A DNA stretch of 64,000 nucleotides from Streptomyces tuirus (GTDB lineage Bacteria > Actinomycetota > Actinomycetes > Streptomycetales > Streptomycetaceae), in contig NZ_AP023439.1 in NCBI RefSeq assembly GCF_014701095.1, positions 6,746,001 to 6,810,000 of the forward strand, written 5' to 3'. The notes beneath the pieces are model-generated. The model saw nothing but the letters and a program-made list of their open reading frames with translations, was not told the DNA's origin and ran no database searches. Below, piece by piece: positions 60,238 to 64,000 of the stretch; within the stretch, counting starts at the first letter, position 1, and each line of letters begins with the position of its first letter. The position numbers and the translations under genes are program-made.

Positions 60238-61404
60238 ATGAGCACTCTCGACATCCTGTCCGAGGACGAGCAGTTCATCGTCCGGACGGTGCACGACTTC
60301 GTCGACAAGCACGTCAAGCCCGTCGCGCGGGAACTCGACCACACCAATACCTACCCCGAGACACTCATCGAGCAGATGAAGGAACTCGGCATCTTCGGCC
60401 TCGCGGTGCCCGAGGAGTACGGCGGTACTCCCGTCTCCACCCCCTGCTACGTGCTCATCACCGAGGAGCTGGCCCGGGGCTGGATGAGCCTGGCCGGCGC
60501 CATGGGCGGCCACACCGTCGTCGCCAAGCTGCTTCTGCTCTTCGGTACCGAGGAGCAGAAGCGACGCTATCTGCCGAGGATGGCCACGGGCGAGGTCCGC
60601 GCCACCATGGCACTCACCGAACCCGGTGGCGGCTCCGACCTCCAGGCCATGCGCACGGTCGCCCGCCGTGACGACGAGGGCTACCTCGTGAACGGCGCGA
60701 AGACCTGGATCACCAACTCCCGGCGCTCCCAGCTGATCGCCCTCCTGTGCAAGACCGACCCCGATGCCTCCCCCGCCCACCAGGGCATCTCCATCATCCT
60801 CGTCGAGCACGGTCCCGGACTGACGATCTCCCGCGACCTGCCGAAGCTCGGATACAAGGGAGTTGAGAGCTGCGAGCTGTCCTTCGACGACTACCGTGCC
60901 CCGAGGGACGCCGTACTGGGGGGTGTGGAGGGCAAGGGGTTCGCCCAGATGATGAAGGGCCTGGAGACCGGCCGTCTCCAGGTTGCCGCCCGCGCACTGG
61001 GGGTCGGCCGGGCCGCACTGGAGGACGCGCTGGCCTACGCGCAGGAACGCGAGTCGTTCGGCAAGCCGATCTGGAAGCACCAGTCCGTCGGCAACTACCT
61101 GGCTGACATGGCGACCTCCCTCACGGCGGCCCGCCAGCTCACGCTCTACGCGGCCCGTGAGGCCGACGCCGGCCGGCGCGTGGACATGGAAGCGGGCATG
61201 GCCAAGCTGTTCGCGTCCGAGACGGCCATGCAGATCGCTCTCAACGCCGTCCGCATCCATGGCGGTTACGGCTATTCCACCGAGTTCGACGTGGAGCGCT
61301 ACTTCAGGGACGCGCCGCTGATGATCGTCGGCGAGGGCACCAACGAGATCCAGCGGAACGTCATCGCGAGCCAGCTGGTCAAGCGAGGAGGACTCGAGGC
61401 GTGA
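60238..61404 (+). CDS. acyl-CoA dehydrogenase
   Basis: FAD-dependent acyl-CoA dehydrogenase of 388 aa: MALTEPGGGSDLQAMRT, TWITNS, GKPIWKHQSVGNYLADM, IHGGYGYSTEFDVERYFRDA and GEGTNEIQRNVIA with the catalytic Glu. It passes electrons to ETF, yet the etfB-like gene overlapping its stop codon is broken, so ETF must come from elsewhere. A methylsuccinyl-CoA dehydrogenase-like role feeding mesaconyl-CoA is possible. The ATG at 60238 follows AAGGAGG. Confidence 0.9.
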   Translation: MSTLDILSEDEQFIVRTVHDFVDKHVKPVARELDHTNTYPETLIEQMKELGIFGLAVPEEYGGTPVSTPCYVLITEELARGWMSLAGAMGGHTVVAKLLLLFGTEEQKRRYLPRMATGEVRATMALTEPGGGSDLQAMRTVARRDDEGYLVNGAKTWITNSRRSQLIALLCKTDPDASPAHQGISIILVEHGPGLTISRDLPKLGYKGVESCELSFDDYRAPRDAVLGGVEGKGFAQMMKGLETGRLQVAARALGVGRAALEDALAYAQERESFGKPIWKHQSVGNYLADMATSLTAARQLTLYAAREADAGRRVDMEAGMAKLFASETAMQIALNAVRIHGGYGYSTEFDVERYFRDAPLMIVGEGTNEIQRNVIASQLVKRGGLEA

Positions 61405-61822
61405 ACATCGTGGTGTGTGTGAAGTACGTGCCCGATGCCACTGGCGACCGGCACTTCGCCGATGACCTGGAACCGTCGACCGGGACGACGTGGACGGTCT
61501 GCTCTCCGAGCTGGACGAGTACGCGGTCGAGCAGGCGCTGCAGATCTCCGAGAACTCCGACGACGACGTGGAGATCACCGTTTTGACGGTGGGTCCCGAG
61601 GACGCGAAGGACGCGCTGCGCAAGGCGCTGTCCATGGGCGCGGACACGGCGATCCATGTCGAGGACGACGACATCCACGGCACCGACGCCATCGGCACCT
61701 CCCTGGTCCTGGCCAAGGCGATCGAGAAGGTCGGCTACGACCTGGTCGTCTCCGGCATGGCCTCCACCGACGGCAGGCATCAGCCTCCGGCAGCTCACCG
61801 AGCCGGTCAGGCACGATCTTGA
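61401..61822 (+). pseudogene. etfB: electron transfer flavoprotein beta subunit, frameshifted and truncated
   Basis: The start MNIVVCVKYVPDATGDRHFA matches EtfB and overlaps the dehydrogenase stop (ATG within CGTGAACATC, GTG start at 61401). At about 61469-61471 two extra bases (CTGGAACCG where CTGACCG is expected) shift the frame; the second frame resumes with VDGLLSELDEYAVEQALQIS and runs to VVSGMASTDG near 61773, then diverges. About half of the normal 260 residues remain. No etfA follows. Confidence 0.88.
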
Positions 61823-61860
61823 GAGCGGTGGCTCCAGACTCGGGACCGTCGGATCAAGGT

Positions 61861-61935
61861 GTCGACGTGGTTCTCGGCGTCGACATGTACAAGGACCTGC
61901 AAGGGGCCGCGATCCTCAACGCGAGACGGCTGCAG
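61861..61935 (+). mobile_element. IS110-family transposase N-terminal scrap
   Basis: The plus strand reads VDVVLGVDMYKDLQGAAILN, close to the IS110/IS1111 N-terminus (VVLGVDTHKDVHVAAVLD) with its first catalytic Asp. Only about 25 codons remain, just after the point where etfB stops matching, suggesting insertion and decay truncated etfB. Confidence 0.55.
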
Positions 61936-61952
61936 GGACGGGTTGTCCCTCC

Positions 61953-63473
61953 TCATCGGGTACGGGCGGGAATGGTGATGTCGTATTGGGCGATTTTGCG
62001 GTAGATGGTCGCCCGGCTCATGCCGAGGGCGTCCGCAGCCTGCGCCACTGTGGTGGCCGGTTCGGTGAGGCACCTGACGATCTCGTCCCGTTCCAGGGCC
62101 TGTATCCGGCTCAGCCGATGGGGCGTGCCGACGAAGACCTCGCCGGGGAGGTGTCGGAGGTCGACGACGTCGGTGCGGGAAGCGGCGTCGCGGACGATCC
62201 GCTGGAGCTGCCTGCTGTTCTCCGGCCAGTGGTAGTTGGACAACGCCTTGGCGGCCGCAGGGGAGAAGGTAATGGGACGGCCCCGGAACCCGCGGGCGAA
62301 GTGGTCCGCCAGGGGAAGGATGTCGTCGGGGCGGGAACGCAGGGTGGGGGCTTCCACCACGGCGCCGACCAGTGTGCGCAGGGCTTGGGGGATGCGCGTG
62401 TAGTTCTCGGCGGTGATGATGGCCGGGTGCAGGTACGGGTGCTGGTCCGCGGTGTTCCCGCGCGGTCTGCCGGAGAGCAGCTCGGCCAGGTCTTCGGCTG
62501 CCCACGCGGGCAGGGTGTGGACCCCTGTGGTGATGACGCAGGTGTCTGCCTTGGCCAGCTCCGGAGCCCAGATCCCCATCCACGGCGTGATGTCGTCGGC
62601 CAGCGGCGGACGGGCGCACAGGATGCGTTCCCGGGATCGGACCTGGCGCCGGGCGAGGGCCGCGAGGGTCGACTTGCCCGTTCCCGCCTCGCCCACCACA
62701 GCGAGGAGCCGGCCCTCGGCCAGGGCGGTACGGGCTTCCGCGACCGCGTCCGTCCAGTGTGAGCCGAGGAGGAGGGGCTCGCTCCCCGTCTGGGTTCGGT
62801 GCGTGAACACCTGAAACACCTCGCCGCGAGGAGCCGGACGTGGCTTCCTGCCGGTGGTGCGGGCGAGCATCAGGGCGGCCGTGTTCCCTGCTGCCGCCTG
62901 CGCCAGTGCCAGGAGCAGCTTCGATGAGGAGTCCGACCATGTGGTGAGGTTGATGCTGCCCGCGAGTTCCCCGGTGAGGGGGTCGAGCACAGGTACCGCG
63001 GCGCAGGTGTACTGCCGCAGGCTGGTGCAGTAGTGCTCCTCGGCGCGTACCAACGAGGGTGCGCGGTCGGCGAGGGCGAGGCCCATCCCGTTGGTGCCGG
63101 CGTTGCTCTCGGAGAAGGAGAAGCCGGGGGCGAGGTTGACTCGGTCGAGGGACCGGCTGACCGAGGAGTCGCTGCACAACCGGGACAGCACCAAGCCGTC
63201 GCTGTTGGTGAGCATGATGCCGACCGGTTCGTTGGCCAGCGTGTCCTTGAGGACCTGAAGCACCTCGTGGCCGCATTCGTAGAGCAGACACTCGGTGTCC
63301 ACCGTCCCCGTGAAGTCGGGCTGCAGGTCCTCCGGAGTCAGGCCGTACCGTCGGCTGCGCCGCCATGACGCCTGCAGGCGGGGCGCCAGCAGGGCTGTTT
63401 GTGCGGCCGTCGCCCCGTCCTCGTGGCGGGCGACGGGCGCCGGATTGCGGTTCTGGTCCACTGCGGCCTCCAC
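61953..63473 (-). CDS. AcoR/MimR-like activator (GAF, AAA+-like, Fis HTH)
   Basis: A 506-aa regulator. The N-terminal GAF-type sensor (about 40-215) has GIMLTNSDGLVLSRLCSD, ESNAGTNGMGLAL and CAAVPVLDPLTGELAGSINL. The central P-loop domain has VVGEAGTGKSTLAAL (about 265) but no GAFTGA loop. The C-terminal Fis-type HTH is TTVAQAADALGMSRATIYRK. This is the actinobacterial form of AcoR/MimR activators; loss of GAFTGA fits an organism without sigma-54. It is divergent from the amidohydrolase at 63635. In mycobacteria and Rhodococcus such regulators control propane/acetone-type monooxygenase operons. The start at 63473 is plausible. Confidence 0.87.
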   Translation of the reverse strand: MEAAVDQNRNPAPVARHEDGATAAQTALLAPRLQASWRRSRRYGLTPEDLQPDFTGTVDTECLLYECGHEVLQVLKDTLANEPVGIMLTNSDGLVLSRLCSDSSVSRSLDRVNLAPGFSFSESNAGTNGMGLALADRAPSLVRAEEHYCTSLRQYTCAAVPVLDPLTGELAGSINLTTWSDSSSKLLLALAQAAAGNTAALMLARTTGRKPRPAPRGEVFQVFTHRTQTGSEPLLLGSHWTDAVAEARTALAEGRLLAVVGEAGTGKSTLAALARRQVRSRERILCARPPLADDITPWMGIWAPELAKADTCVITTGVHTLPAWAAEDLAELLSGRPRGNTADQHPYLHPAIITAENYTRIPQALRTLVGAVVEAPTLRSRPDDILPLADHFARGFRGRPITFSPAAAKALSNYHWPENSRQLQRIVRDAASRTDVVDLRHLPGEVFVGTPHRLSRIQALERDEIVRCLTEPATTVAQAADALGMSRATIYRKIAQYDITIPARTR

Positions 63474-63634
63474 ACTGAGCCCGTGCGTCGATCTGCGGTC
63501 AGGCTACGACGCGGGTGCCGGACAGCGTTCCAGGCCGACTGTCTCAAAGTGAGACGGTACGGGCCTGCCCCCTCGCCGCGACCCGGCCTAACGTCGCTCT
63601 CCGAAACACGGTCGTCACCGGGACGGAGACCGAC

Positions 63635-64000
63635 ATGTACGCCAAGGACGGCGAGAACTACTTCATCGTGGACGCGCACGTCGCACTGTGGGACGCGCGC
63701 CCCTCGAACCAGCTGAACATCCACGGCAAGCAGTTCATCGACTGCTTCTACGACTATCACCGCAACCTCAGCCCGCAAGCCGAGCTGTGGCCGTACGAGG
63801 ACTTCCTCTACTACGGCGGTCGGCGCCTGATGAAGGACCTCTTCGACGACGGCCACGTCGACCATGCGATCTTCCAGCCCGCCCATCTCGGAGCGTTTTT
63901 CGAAAGCGGCTTCGGCCAGGCCGAAGAAGCCTTCGCACTGGCGCAGCAGCACCCCGACCGGTTGACCTACAACCACTGCTGGGACCCACGTCTCGAGCAG
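63635..64000 (+). CDS. amidohydrolase of monooxygenase-cluster type (3' end outside window)
   Basis: The first 122 codons of an amidohydrolase-2-like protein, MYAKDGENYFIVDAHVALWD, NIHGKQFIDCFYDYHRNLSP and LFDDGHVDHAIFQPAHLGAF. The metal motif appears as DAHVALWD rather than DAHxH. I recognise this sequence type from binuclear-iron (propane/acetone/phenol) monooxygenase clusters of actinomycetes. The ATG at 63635 is preceded by GGGACGGAGACC. Divergence from a MimR-like activator supports that context, but the monooxygenase genes would lie beyond the window. Confidence 0.75.
   Translation, partial: MYAKDGENYFIVDAHVALWDARPSNQLNIHGKQFIDCFYDYHRNLSPQAELWPYEDFLYYGGRRLMKDLFDDGHVDHAIFQPAHLGAFFESGFGQAEEAFALAQQHPDRLTYNHCWDPRLEQ

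Noticed and set aside
61490..61822. EtfB as a functional short protein from a downstream start
   Set aside because: It lacks the N-terminal nucleotide-binding strand and the whole C-terminal half, so it cannot bind FAD/AMP normally; treated as a pseudogene.

Overview
The window looks like chromosomal DNA of a Streptomyces or close relative. The GC content is very high, third positions are G/C, and GTG/TTG starts with GGAGG-type ribosome sites are common. TTA codons were noticed in two genes only, and the gene content is typical of the genus. This is read from sequence and memory of families; no search was run.

Layout. (1) 1-11.4 kb holds housekeeping and redox genes: a 3'-cut monomeric NADP isocitrate dehydrogenase, a secreted M1 metallopeptidase, an MscS channel, a crotonase, a UPF0104 membrane protein, an ABC exporter behind a near-perfect SoxR promoter, a lipoprotein, and a CitA/DcuS-type two-component pair. 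(2) 11.6-34.7 kb is a complete coelichelin-type siderophore cluster, cchA to cchK. It has an ornithine hydroxylase and a formyltransferase, an uptake system (CchC/D/E/F), a three-module NRPS (CchH) whose adenylation pockets read hfOrn / Thr / hOrn, two ABC half-exporters (CchG/CchI), an esterase (CchJ) and an MbtH protein (CchK). Copies of a 19-bp iron box punctuate it. (3) 34.7-37.8 kb extends the iron-controlled set with an amidohydrolase, an N-acetylglutamate-synthase-like GNAT with a TTA codon, and an acetylglutamate kinase paralogue (argB) with its own iron box. Together they look like a dedicated ornithine supply for a siderophore that contains three ornithines. (4) 37.8-51.3 kb is an accessory stress/redox stretch: a Ser/Thr kinase, NmrA-like protein, DUF2795, two DUF2267 proteins, aldehyde dehydrogenase, aldo/keto reductase, FMN reductase, LLM flavin oxidoreductase, DsbA-like protein, DJ-1/PfpI protein and L,D-transpeptidase, with several tandem-repeat arrays and gene remnants. 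(5) 51.5-54.3 kb is a large STAND ATPase regulator with a TTA codon. (6) 54.3-61.9 kb is a C5-dicarboxylate catabolic locus of itaconate/mesaconate type: CitE-like lyase, FAS1-like MaoC hydratase, MHS transporter, LysR regulator, class III CoA-transferase and acyl-CoA dehydrogenase. It also contains an aldehyde dehydrogenase fossil, a broken etfB and an IS110 scrap. (7) 62-64 kb has an AcoR/MimR-like activator divergent from an amidohydrolase cut by the window end, probably the edge of a bacterial multicomponent monooxygenase locus.

The most notable points are the iron-regulated ornithine branch attached to the coelichelin cluster, the complementary degeneracy of the CchG/CchI ATPase sites, the lost catalytic His in the third condensation domain, a dispersed 66-bp-type repeat inserted in frame in the NRPS, and the putative itaconate locus.
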